Assembly: GCF_032341175.1 (NCBI RefSeq)
Contig: NZ_CP135435.1
Location: forward strand, 2,356,001 to 2,420,000
Source: Bacillus sp. DTU_2020_1000418_1_SI_GHA_SEK_038
GTDB taxonomy: Bacteria; Bacillota; Bacilli; Bacillales; Cytobacillaceae
Direction: 5' to 3'
Length of the DNA: 64,000 nt
Shown piece after piece: positions 17,334-24,970 of this stretch; the first letter of the stretch is position 1; each line of letters begins with the position of its first letter. The translations under genes were made by a program, and so were the position numbers. Below the pieces are notes generated by a model. It was given only the letters and a program-made list of their open reading frames with translations, made no database searches and was not told the origin of the DNA.

Positions 17334-17843
17334 TTACTTTATTTTTTTATATTCTTCTTCAATATCTTGTACAGTTTGTTCTATCTGTTCGCCCCAATGA
17401 TCATTTACTTTTTTGAAAATGATTTTCCCATTTTGATCCAAAATTCCGTAGCCGCGATAAGCAACATCGCCATTCTTCATTCCGAATCGGTCAATCAATT
17501 CCAGTTTCGGGTCAGAAATAAATGGCAAACTTGTACCAAAATAGTCTTTTAGATGGCTGTATAATTCCTTTTGCTGTTCCGGTGTATCATGGCTGATAAT
17601 AAACATTTCCATATCCATATCATCTAACATGTCAAGATTTCCATGCAACTCAACTAGTTGCTGCTGACAAAGTCCTCAGGTGTATGTTGTAATAAAAAAG
17701 AACAATGCTGGCTTCTCTAACGGAAATGTAACTTCATTATTATCTTGATCTGATAATGTAATTGGATCTTCTAAACCCTTTTGTCCACATGCAGCAAGAA
17801 AAAGCACTGCTGCTAGTGTCAATAAAACCATTCGTAATTTCAT
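17334..17843 (-). CDS. Redoxin-domain lipoprotein, candidate selenoprotein (in-frame TGA at the active site)
   Basis: Thioredoxin-fold AhpC/TSA-like lipoprotein of 169 codons. ATG 17843 follows AAAGGAG with a 5-nt gap. It encodes a lipoprotein signal ending LAAC19, a beta-strand FFFITTYT, then TGA (17678-17676) at position 56, followed by GLC59 and an intact redoxin domain (HDTPEQQ, LPFISDP, GYGILDQNGKIIF). The stop is exactly where the CxxC/TxxC active-site cysteine belongs, giving T-x-x-U-G-L-C. Everything else (signal, ribosome site, frame, terminator) is intact. A hairpin suited to a bacterial SECIS starts 14 bases after the TGA. The alternative is a recent TGC/TGT to TGA pseudogene. Confidence 0.7.
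17645..17661 (-). promoter_or_regulatory. Candidate bacterial SECIS hairpin
   Basis: On the minus strand GCAACT (17661-17656), loop AGTTG, AGTTGC (17650-17645). The apical loop begins 20 nt after the TGA and has G at its second position. Both fit the published bSECIS model (16-37 nt, G in the first two loop bases). The 6-bp stem can extend by two pairs past a bulged A. Confidence 0.5.
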
Positions 17844-18215
17844 AATGTCTCCTTTCTAGGTGCATGAAAAATAAACCATCTAATCCTGGCGATGTAGGAA
17901 ATTGGCATTTTGGCATTCACCTGCATCGTATTACTTAAGATATTGTATAATAGATATCTATCCGAATCCACTAACAAGAATCCAAGTGTATTATAAAAAA
18001 ACTATCCCCAGTGCTTAATTAATCATTCTTAATAATCAAGTATAAATTAAGCAAGAAGCTGCTTTCTAATATTTTTACCTCAAAATTTTTTTCAGATATC
18101 AGCAAAAATTTGAGATAATTAGTTTACATAATAAAATTACAATTAACTATGATTAGATAAAGTTCGAATTTTTACCTTAAACGGTTCTGTGAAATGGAAA
18201 ATTATTAATTAAAAG

Positions 18216-18244
18216 TTGTCAGTCGTTACTATCCATGATATTAT
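18216..18244 (+). promoter_or_regulatory. SigA-type promoter of the ring-cleaving dioxygenase
   Basis: TTGTCA (18216-18221), 17-nt spacer, TATTAT (18239-18244), immediately followed by the MhqR-like box. The rest of the gap 17844-18356 is AT-rich with no reading frame recognised. Confidence 0.65.
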
Positions 18245-18262
18245 TATCTCGAATTAAAGATA
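18245..18262 (+). promoter_or_regulatory. MhqR-box-like operator
   Basis: TATCTCGAATTAAAGATA closely matches the B. subtilis MhqR operator (TATCTcgaAtTcgAGATA). It sits just after the -10 element, a position suited to repression. MhqR releases DNA on exposure to quinones and electrophiles. Confidence 0.65.
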
Positions 18263-18356
18263 GTTTTATTAAAGGTAAAATTTAATTCATGTGTACGAAT
18301 CGCAGGGGAAAAGTAATTTATATAGGAAAATAAATAGTATTATAGGAGGAAGAATG

Positions 18357-19337
18357 ATGAACGAACTAAAAGGCATCCATCATGTAACAGCCATAACAAG
18401 CAGTGCTGAAAAGATCTATGATTTTTTTACTTTTGTTTTAGGAATGCGCTTAGTAAAGAAAACAGTTAACCAGGATGATATAAAAACATATCACTTATTT
18501 TTCGCAGATGACGCTGGAAATGCAGGGACAGATATGACTTTCTTTGACTTTCCTGGTATTCCTAAAGGCGTACACGGAACAAATGAAATTTCAAAAACAT
18601 CCTTTCGTGTCCCCAGTGACGCAGCATTAGAATATTGGGTGAACAGATTTGACCGTCTAGAAATTAATCATACAGGGATTACCGAGCAATTCGGAAAAAG
18701 GACATTATCCTTTATTGATTTTGATGAACAGCATTATCAATTGATTTCCGATGAACATAATAATGGGGTGGAATCTGGGACACCTTGGCAAAATGGTCCT
18801 ATTCCTTTAGAATATGCGATTACTGGCCTAGGTCCAATCTTTGTTCGCATCGCAAATTTTCCCCATTTTAAAGAAATGATGGAAAAGGTCCTCTTATTCA
18901 GAGAAAGCGCTCAGGAAGGATCATTTCATTTATTTGAAGTTGGAGAAGGTGGAAATGGCGCCCAAGTTATCGTAGAAGATAATCCTAATCTCCATCAGGC
19001 TCAACAAGGGTTTGGCACCGTTCATCATGCCGCATTCCGTGTTGAAGACCGCTCTGTTCTAGAAGAGTGGGATAAACGAATTCGCAGCTTCAGAATTCCT
19101 ACATCTGGTTTCATTGACCGTTTCTTTTTTGGGTCCTTGTACTCAAGAGTAGCACCCCAAATATTATTCGAGTACGCCACAGATGGACCTGGATTTATGG
19201 GAGATGAACCGTATGAAACACTTGGAGAAAAATTATCCCTACCACCGTTTTTAGAAGGAAAACGTGAACAAATTGAAAAAATGGTTAGACCAATTGATAC
19301 GATTAGAAGTACGAAGAAAATAGAAAAGGAATATTAA
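18357..19337 (+). CDS. Ring-cleaving (extradiol) dioxygenase, VOC family, MhqO/MhqA-like
   Basis: Two-domain vicinal-oxygen-chelate protein of 326 aa. The N-terminal module starts GIHHVTAIT (first metal histidine). The second module carries GTVHHAAFRVED and the glutamate in ILFEYATDGPGF, completing a 2-His-1-Glu site. The family cleaves hydroquinone-type substrates and protects against quinones in Bacillus. The open frame begins at 18291, but AGGAGG at 18344-18349 points to ATG 18357 (18354 is the alternative). The upstream MhqR-like box supports quinone-inducible expression. Confidence 0.87.
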   Translation: MNELKGIHHVTAITSSAEKIYDFFTFVLGMRLVKKTVNQDDIKTYHLFFADDAGNAGTDMTFFDFPGIPKGVHGTNEISKTSFRVPSDAALEYWVNRFDRLEINHTGITEQFGKRTLSFIDFDEQHYQLISDEHNNGVESGTPWQNGPIPLEYAITGLGPIFVRIANFPHFKEMMEKVLLFRESAQEGSFHLFEVGEGGNGAQVIVEDNPNLHQAQQGFGTVHHAAFRVEDRSVLEEWDKRIRSFRIPTSGFIDRFFFGSLYSRVAPQILFEYATDGPGFMGDEPYETLGEKLSLPPFLEGKREQIEKMVRPIDTIRSTKKIEKEY

Positions 19338-19355
19338 GTTTTAAATCTTTAAAAG

Positions 19356-19391
19356 ATTGCCTGATTTTTTCATTTTGGAAAATCAGGCAAT
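19356..19391 (+). terminator. Terminator after the dioxygenase
   Basis: 13-bp stem ATTGCCTGATTTT (19356-19368) / AAAATCAGGCAAT (19379-19391), then CACTTTTTAT. Confidence 0.8.
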
Positions 19392-19548
19392 ATCACTTTT
19401 TATAACTTACTTATCATAAATTGCCTTTCTTTATCTTCAAAAGGATGCATACTTCTTTTATACATAGCTTCCCCTTCCTTAAATATGCTTTTTTAATACT
19501 TATAATTTTCCCTATCAGAAGCAACCTATTGATACAGGAGGTGCAGAT

Positions 19549-19758
19549 ATGACAGAGCCAAGCCAGCCAGGAAGCAAAAAACTGCCAGATTTTGATAGTC
19601 TTAATGATCGAATAATAGCCCCACAACGATCTTCTGGTCCCACTTTGGTCATTAAAACGAATCTGGATCCAAAAGACTCAACAGTCGAAAATCCCTATTT
19701 TGTAAATGATAAATCAACAGATATGAAAGAATTTAGAGATTTCTTTGAGGATGTTTAA
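19549..19758 (+). CDS. Small acidic protein of unknown function
   Basis: A 69 aa hydrophilic protein rich in Asp, Pro and Ser, without membrane segments or recognised domain. A strong ACAGGAGG site seven bases before the ATG supports translation. It may be largely disordered; no function can be assigned and its neighbours are not obviously related. A GC-rich hairpin without a T-tract follows at about 19781-19805. Confidence 0.6.
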   Translation: MTEPSQPGSKKLPDFDSLNDRIIAPQRSSGPTLVIKTNLDPKDSTVENPYFVNDKSTDMKEFRDFFEDV

Positions 19759-19829
19759 CTAGTAATAATACGAGTAGTCGGAGCCGGTATTTTGAATATC
19801 GGCTCTCCTAGCAGACTCAGATGATTTAT

Positions 19830-20036
19830 TTACTTTTGAAAGGTCATCTCCTTTTCCTTTAGAGCATGTCTAATTTGCTCCAAAGCTTTAGGTCCCATTC
19901 CATGAAGCTGTAATATTTCATCCTCACTCACTTTCTTGAATTGCTCAAGTCTAAAGTAACCAGCGCCTTCCAGAGCACGTCTTGCTGGTTTTGCTAATCC
20001 GGTGGGAAGGTCGCTTTTCATTTTATCTTCATTCAT
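19830..20036 (-). CDS. Small helix-hairpin-helix DNA-binding protein (RpoA-CTD-like)
   Basis: A 68 aa protein whose sequence LPTGLAKPARRALEGAGYFRLEQFKKVSEDEILQLHGMGPKALEQI (given in part) is the helix-hairpin-helix fold shared with the RNA polymerase alpha C-terminal domain. LHGMGPKAL is the hairpin. It probably binds nucleic acid. A G-rich ribosome site (GAGGGGGG) precedes the start. It may be co-transcribed with the membrane hydrolase gene just upstream. Confidence 0.75.
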   Translation of the reverse strand: MNEDKMKSDLPTGLAKPARRALEGAGYFRLEQFKKVSEDEILQLHGMGPKALEQIRHALKEKEMTFQK

Positions 20037-20066
20037 TTTGAGCCCCCCTCTTTTATAGTGTAACTG

Positions 20067-20693
20067 TTAAAATTCCTTCTTCGAAAATGGCAAAAAGAAT
20101 TTAATCCCTCTCTTGTTAAAGGGCAGTATCTTCATGTCGGCAATTATATGACTTACATAGCCCATAAGACACGTAATAAATACACCTTCATGCCCAATTG
20201 CTATTTCGAACTGAACGGATATGTATGCAAAAAAGAGAACACCTAATAATGAATGTGTATAGCTTCTATGAGGAACAAATGAAGCTGCGATAATATAAAT
20301 GCCTAACAGCCATAACCAATTTTCTTGAAGTGATAAACCTCCAAATAGGACACCCATTCCTGTAATTGTCAGCATCCGTCTTTGTGTGATAAACGAGGAT
20401 ATGATGATAATAAGCATTCCTATTCCAATACCTATCCATTTGTTCATTCCTGTACTTGTAAAATAACTATACAAAACCAACAGTACAGCAATGAATTGAG
20501 CTGCTGTTCTTACGATGTTATGGGAAATTGTGATTTTATTACTTAACTTTCCGTCAATATCGATATCAGGCATTAAACCCGAAATTGCCCCTATACCTAT
20601 TAATAAGACGGTTCCGGTTGGATCTGTATGCAGCAAATTAGCTGTCAAAAAGCCTGTTGCTGCGCCGATGACTGTATGTGATGTACCGTTCAA
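20067..20693 (-). CDS. YdjM/DUF457 family membrane-bound metal-dependent hydrolase
   Basis: Membrane protein of 208 aa with about five to six helices and the DUF457 metal motifs: N-terminal SHTVIGAATG, GLMPDIDIDG near residue 40, VPHRSYTHSLLG near residue 145, and a C-terminal SHIIADM. Conserved His/Asp residues suggest a zinc-dependent phospholipase- or hydrolase-like site. E. coli YdjM is LexA-controlled; no LexA box was noted here. Confidence 0.83.
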   Translation of the reverse strand: MNGTSHTVIGAATGFLTANLLHTDPTGTVLLIGIGAISGLMPDIDIDGKLSNKITISHNIVRTAAQFIAVLLVLYSYFTSTGMNKWIGIGIGMLIIIISSFITQRRMLTITGMGVLFGGLSLQENWLWLLGIYIIAASFVPHRSYTHSLLGVLFFAYISVQFEIAIGHEGVFITCLMGYVSHIIADMKILPFNKRGIKFFLPFSKKEF

Positions 20694-20839
20694 TTTTTCA
20701 CCTGTTTCTTTAATTTACCTGCTTAAATTTATTAATGAAAAAAGGAAACTACTTTTAGAACGTATGTTCCAAAAATGAATTATACTCTTAATTTCTATCA
20801 ATCGCAAGGAAGATTCTTCATATTTTTCCCAACATAAAA

Positions 20840-20878
20840 GGAGATTCTAATTTGTCATCCTGACCAACGAGAATCTCC
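20840..20878 (-). terminator. Terminator after fabI
   Basis: GGAGATTCT (20840-20848) / AGAATCTCC (20870-20878), followed on the minus strand by TTTTATG. Confidence 0.75.
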
Positions 20879-20892
20879 CTCTATTTAAAGCA

Positions 20893-21672
20893 TTATCCCA
20901 TAATATTATATCCCGCATCTACATAAACAATTTCACCAGTAACCCCTCTTGAAAGATGGCTCATTAAGGCAAGTGTCATATCCCCAACTTCCTCTTGAGT
21001 AACATTTCTTTTCAAAGGTGCTGTCTCTTCAATTTTGTGAAGGATTTGGTTAAAGGACGGAACTCCTTTTGCAGCAAGCGTACGAATGGCACCAGCTGAA
21101 ATCGCATTGACACGGATATTGTCTTTCCCTAATTCAGAAGCTAAATATTTCACTGATGCTTCAAGGGAAGCTTTTGCAATCGCCATTACATTATACCCAG
21201 AAACCACACGCTCTGCGCCAAGATAAGACATCGCAATGATGGTGCCTCCTTCAGTCATGAGAGGCTTAGCGGCTTTCGCAACAGCAATTAACGAGTACGC
21301 ACTTGTGTCTTGGGCAAAAGCATAACCGCTTCTTGTCGTATCGATAAAATCACCCTTTAAGTCTTCAGCATGCGCAAAAGCAACGGAATGGAGCACTCCA
21401 TGAACGGTACCTGCTTCCTCTCCAATTTTATTAAAGGCTTCAGCAATACTTTCATCACTGTTCACATCGCATTGTACGATTAATTTCGCTTCTAAGTTAT
21501 TATCACTTAGAAGTTTTGTCAGTTTTCCAAGAGAACGTTCTTTTCGATATGTAAAAATGACATTCGCTCCTGCTTGATAAAGAGATCTTGCTACTCCCCA
21601 AGCGATGCTCCGTTCATTTGCCACTCCCATAACAACAATATTTTTGTCTTTTAATTTAAGTAAATCTTCCAT
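20893..21672 (-). CDS. fabI: Enoyl-[acyl-carrier-protein] reductase FabI
   Basis: NADH/NADPH-dependent reductase for the last step of each fatty acid elongation cycle, 259 aa. The NAD-binding GVANERSIAWGVA motif (about residues 16-28) replaces the usual GxxxGxG, as in all FabI. The catalytic pair is Y160-x6-K167 (YNVMAIAK). The longest frame starts with TTG 21684, but that codon overlaps the GGAGG ribosome site, so ATG 21672 is chosen. Monocistronic with its own terminator. FabI is the triclosan/isoniazid-type target. Confidence 0.95.
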   Translation of the reverse strand: MEDLLKLKDKNIVVMGVANERSIAWGVARSLYQAGANVIFTYRKERSLGKLTKLLSDNNLEAKLIVQCDVNSDESIAEAFNKIGEEAGTVHGVLHSVAFAHAEDLKGDFIDTTRSGYAFAQDTSAYSLIAVAKAAKPLMTEGGTIIAMSYLGAERVVSGYNVMAIAKASLEASVKYLASELGKDNIRVNAISAGAIRTLAAKGVPSFNQILHKIEETAPLKRNVTQEEVGDMTLALMSHLSRGVTGEIVYVDAGYNIMG

Positions 21673-22091
21673 GTTAGCCTCCAAAGCGCAAGAAATTTAT
21701 TTCAGCAAATCATAGAATTTGCTCTTAAATATTCATTATACCATAATACTTTCTATTTCAATGTTATTAAATGTGAGGATAAAGATGTTGCAATGAAAAT
21801 GGAATAGGTCCCAGTATTGAAAGTTACTGAGCAGCTACATTGACCTAATGCGGATAAGAAATTTTTTTGGAGAGTAGTTTGAGGTAGATTATCCAAGAGC
21901 CTTACCAAGTTTGAGAATTTGGGATACATCAAGGGAAAACTCATTTTTAATAAAAAGAGTTTCCCTACATCCAAATAACATTTATTAAAAAGCGTTTCTT
22001 CAATAGTGCGTACTCTTAAAGTGAGGAAATTGAACAATTCTTGAAAAATAATAGTCTTTAATGAAGTAATCGAGGATTCTTGCTGCAGTTT
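21673..22091. other. Gap upstream of fabI
   Basis: About 420 bases with no supported gene. The minus-strand frame at 21753-22037 lacks a ribosome binding site and a recognisable domain. The left part must contain the fabI promoter. Confidence 0.4.
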
Positions 22092-22618
22092 TTAATGATT
22101 TTTTAACTTGTAAATTTGCCTGGAGTGCTCAGAAATCATTTGATCATAGTATTCCAGATCATGTTTAGTGGCCATTGAATTTTTGATTTCTTTTACTTCG
22201 TCAATAACCTTGTCTACTTTCTTTTCAAGAGCATCTATGTTTCTGAAATTTTTACATTCGTTGCTGCTACTGTTTCACTTAATGAAATTACCTTTTGATC
22301 CAATGTGTTTACTTTTTGATCCAGCGCGTTTACCTTTTGATCCAGGGCGTTTACTTTTTGATCCAGAACGTTTACCTTCTGATCCAGCGCGTTTACTTTT
22401 TGATCCAGAACGTTTACCTTCTGATCCAGGGCGTTTACTTTTTGATCCAGAACGTTTACCTTCTGATCCAGCGCGTTTACTTTTTGATCCAGGGCGTTTA
22501 CCTTTTGATCCAGCGCGTTTACTTTTTGATCCAGCGCGTTTACTTTTTGATCTAAATTGGTTACCTTTTGATCCAAATTATCAAGTTTAGTCAAAATCAA
22601 TTGAAGTGTTTTTTCCAT
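22092..22618 (-). pseudogene. Coiled-coil protein with 14 LDQKV heptad repeats, frameshifted C-terminus
   Basis: ATG 22618 follows AAGGAGGTG. The first frame (22618-22235) encodes MEKTLQLILTKLDN, then 14 consecutive seven-residue repeats (LDQKVNA/V), then LSETVAATNVKISET and a stop. Just before the stop, in a GTAAAAATTT run near 22248-22257, a second frame continues sensibly: NIDALEKKVDKVIDEVKEI, then MATKHDLEYYDQMIS and a tail ending KLKNH at 22092. Adding one A to the A5 run joins the two. The whole would be a long parallel coiled coil. The break may be mutation, phase variation, ribosomal slippage or a sequencing error. Confidence 0.6.
22285..22580 (-). repeat. 21-bp tandem repeats encoding LDQKVNx heptads
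   Basis: About 14 direct repeats of a 21-base unit (TTTTGATCCA..., plus strand), nearly identical and multiples of three, so changes in copy number keep the frame. Alternate copies share the same variant (A/V at the seventh residue), suggesting duplication of two-unit blocks. Confidence 0.9.
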
Positions 22619-22691
22619 GATTTTCACCTCCTTCTTATATTCCTGCCTATTATAACAGAATCCTGTAGAGATTTGTCGGTATAGCTAATAA

Positions 22692-23252
22692 TTACCCTTT
22701 CCGACAAAATATTGTTTGCCGCCCCTCTTGTTCATTTTCTTCAAAATAAAGAATGCCCCAATCTTTAAACTCCTTTAATAACTCGTTCGGCTGTAGTTTA
22801 AATTGGTCAGAAATCTGCTTATTTTCGCTATGCGGTGAGTAGAAGTAGGTTTCCATGAAGAAATAACCACTATCTTTTATAAGGTTCTTTACAATCGGAA
22901 ACAGTTTTCTATCCAGATAATAAGTAATAACAATTAGATCAAATGGTTCTTTAAGCCACTGACGGTCCATCATTTCCGTAAGATCACCAATACGTGTTTC
23001 GATGTTGAGATGATCTTTGGCAGCCTGTTCATTAACAAATTCGATGGCAACGTCTGAAATGTCAATAGCTTGAACTTGATAGTTTAGACCCGCAAGGAAC
23101 AAACTGTTTCCCCCAAGACCACAGGCAAGATCCAGCGCAGTGCCACCACGAAGATAATCAGACAGCTTCTCTAATCTTGGATTGGCTACAGATGCCCTTA
23201 ACTGCTTAATGCGTTCCTGATGTTTCATGTTCCATTTGTTTCGAATGTTCAT
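22692..23252 (-). CDS. Class I SAM-dependent methyltransferase
   Basis: A 186 aa methyltransferase with the SAM-binding motif I ALDLACGLGGNSLFLA (about residues 39-54), the acidic ribose-binding position in VQAIDIS, and motif IV FDLIVITYYLDR. It resembles the TehB/UbiG-like small-molecule methyltransferases. The substrate is unknown. A GAAAGGAT site precedes the ATG. It stands alone between the coiled-coil gene and the cyclophilin gene. Confidence 0.82.
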   Translation of the reverse strand: MNIRNKWNMKHQERIKQLRASVANPRLEKLSDYLRGGTALDLACGLGGNSLFLAGLNYQVQAIDISDVAIEFVNEQAAKDHLNIETRIGDLTEMMDRQWLKEPFDLIVITYYLDRKLFPIVKNLIKDSGYFFMETYFYSPHSENKQISDQFKLQPNELLKEFKDWGILYFEENEQEGRQTIFCRKG

Positions 23253-23574
23253 TTGAAAATATCCTTTCCAAACCGTTAAGTGATTTGTTTAGCTTATTGG
23301 TCGTGCTTGTTCCATCTCAGCTATTCTATTCCCTTTACAATGGCACGTAGGGACTCGAGATGACTGTTTAATTCCCATTTCTCTAAATTTTTTAATTATT
23401 TTTGATTGTCTCAGTTTAAGATTAAAACAGCAAGGACAGATATCAAGTACTATAGTGATATTAAACACCATTAGTTTACATAATATTATTATGGGATAGA
23501 AGATGCGATTAATAATAAGAGCCTGACTCCTGCCGCGTTATTTCATTAACGGACCATGAGTCAGGCGCTATGTA
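23253..23574. other. Intergenic gap with terminator hairpin
   Basis: 322 bases without a supported gene; a 60-codon minus-strand frame here has no ribosome binding site. The hairpin GCCTGACTC (23521-23529) / GAGTCAGGC (23558-23566) probably ends the cyclophilin transcript. Confidence 0.5.
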
Positions 23575-24249
23575 TTATTGAATTTTTTTTGGTTCTGGAT
23601 AGTCAAAGCCTTTAGTATCAACGTTCACCGTTTTCATTTTCTGATCTTGTAATGGCTTGTCCATATCTCCAGTTTCAACGGCCACGATTGAATCAACTGT
23701 TTCCATTCCTTCAATGACTTTCCCGAAAGCAGCATATTCACCATCGAGATGTGGAGCTTCTTTAACCATGATAAAAAATTGCGATCCAGCTGAATTCGGG
23801 TCGGGAGTCCGTGCCATTGAAATGACGCCACGCTCATGTGTGATGTTATTTTCGAATCCGTTTGAAGTAAATTCACCTTCAATGGAGTATCCGGGGCCAC
23901 CAGAGCCATTTCCCTCAGGATCTCCCCCTTGAATCATAAAATCAGGGATAACCCGATGGAAAATAAGTCCATCATAAAATCCATCTTCAATTAATGAAAT
24001 GAAATTTGCTACAGTATTTGGTGCTGCAGCCGGATCCAATTCAATCACAATCTCTTTTCCATCTTCCATTGTTATTGTAACAATTGGTTTCTCTTGAACA
24101 GATGCTGGATAATCTGTATTTTCTGCAGATTCTTTAGCGGTATTTTCTTTTGTCTTCTCATTTTCCGCTTGCGTGCCACAGCCTGTCAAAACGAAAGCTG
24201 AAACCACTATTGCAAAAATAAAATAAAATGCTTTATTACTTAAAAACAT
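23575..24249 (-). CDS. Cyclophilin-type peptidyl-prolyl isomerase, lipoprotein
   Basis: Extracytoplasmic PPIase of 224 aa. The N-terminus is a lipoprotein signal (hydrophobic stretch ending VLTGC at residue 24), then a low-complexity Glu/Lys/Asn linker, then a complete cyclophilin domain (about 50-215). It includes FISLIEDGFYDGLIFHRVIPDFMIQGGDP (given in part), GPGYSIEGEF, GVISMAR and SQFFIM with the catalytic Arg and the Phe/Met pocket residues. It probably assists folding at the outer face of the membrane. Two purine-rich boxes (AGGAGG, AAAGGGA) lie upstream of the ATG. Confidence 0.92.
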   Translation of the reverse strand: MFLSNKAFYFIFAIVVSAFVLTGCGTQAENEKTKENTAKESAENTDYPASVQEKPIVTITMEDGKEIVIELDPAAAPNTVANFISLIEDGFYDGLIFHRVIPDFMIQGGDPEGNGSGGPGYSIEGEFTSNGFENNITHERGVISMARTPDPNSAGSQFFIMVKEAPHLDGEYAAFGKVIEGMETVDSIVAVETGDMDKPLQDQKMKTVNVDTKGFDYPEPKKIQ

Positions 24250-24706
24250 ATCCCTTTATATACCTCCTGCTGAAGAAATTGGCATAACTATTACTGATTT
24301 ATTATAGCATTATTTTAAATGCTAAGAAGACCAATCTTACAAAAAACAACTACTCTCCATACTAAATATTTGTATCTTCTTTGTAACCTTAATTAATCTT
24401 TCATTAACTACTTTCCACCTTAACCAATATAAAATAAAGATAGATCATAATAGGAAAGAAGATAAGAAAATCAGTATGCCGATCGCCCAGACAGTATTGA
24501 ATATAAGGAATTTGAGAAAATGAGCCTTGATTTTCAACTGCTAAAGAAAACCTTTATGTTTATCACATATTTACGTTTCTACAAGCTTCACTTTATCCTA
24601 ACGTTAAAAGACAATCATCCGAGTTTCACGTTTTATCACATAGGCAAAAATCATCACGGGCATCCAAAAACATCATATGGAGCCCGTGTTGTGCCTTTTA
24701 TCGTAA
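24250..24706. other. Gap between cyclophilin and a small gene
   Basis: About 457 bases. A plus-strand frame at 24520-24729 has a poor ribosome site and overlaps the end of the supported 46-codon gene. Nothing else recognised. Confidence 0.4.
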
Positions 24707-24847
24707 TTATTGACCCTGTGCACCATTAGAAGTTACTCGGCGAACATGATCGTCTTTAAATCCATTTTTTCGGAGAGCTTCAACTTTGTCCTCGAGTAAT
24801 TGCTTTTGATCGACTTGACTTGAGGGTGTTTGCTTGTTTTTTGCCAC
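24707..24847 (-). CDS. Short 46-aa hydrophilic protein, unknown function
   Basis: A small gene starting with GTG 24847, seven bases after GGGAGG on the minus strand. It encodes a charged protein of 46 residues with a predicted helix QLLEDKVEALRKNGF and the segment DDHVRRVTSNGAQG, ending at TAA 24707. The clean ribosome site and protein-like composition support it. It shares the strand of selO upstream but lies about 120 bases after it. The function is not recognised; a spore-type small protein is only a guess. Confidence 0.55.
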   Translation of the reverse strand: MAKNKQTPSSQVDQKQLLEDKVEALRKNGFKDDHVRRVTSNGAQGQ

Positions 24848-24970
24848 CTAAAAAACCTCCCTTGAAAAAATTCAATTAACGCCTTCTTATTTTGCTAGAT
24901 TTAATAAAAATTAACCTCATTTGATGGATTTTGCAATTACTAGCAAATCAAAAATATTTTACTAAATGTA

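Noticed and set aside
17310..17552. Plus-strand frame antisense to the redoxin gene
   Set aside because: Very hydrophobic shadow of the AT-rich redoxin 3' end; the minus strand carries the conserved domain.
21753..22037. 94-codon minus-strand frame
   Set aside because: No ribosome site, odd composition and no domain; considered as a transposase remnant but no signature was found.
22168..22590. Two long plus-strand frames with DP-rich or IQRVYFL repeats
   Set aside because: They are antisense readings of the 21-bp repeats that encode the coiled coil on the minus strand, where the start has AAGGAGGTG; no ribosome site exists on the plus strand.
23289..23471. 60-codon minus-strand frame with CPCC and CHC motifs
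   Set aside because: No ribosome binding site and no similarity recognised; cysteine pairs in so short a frame can arise by chance.
24520..24729. 69-codon plus-strand frame
   Set aside because: Weak ribosome site, no recognisable domain, and it overlaps the better supported 46-codon minus-strand gene. The frame does extend upstream without a start, so an old gene remnant cannot be excluded.
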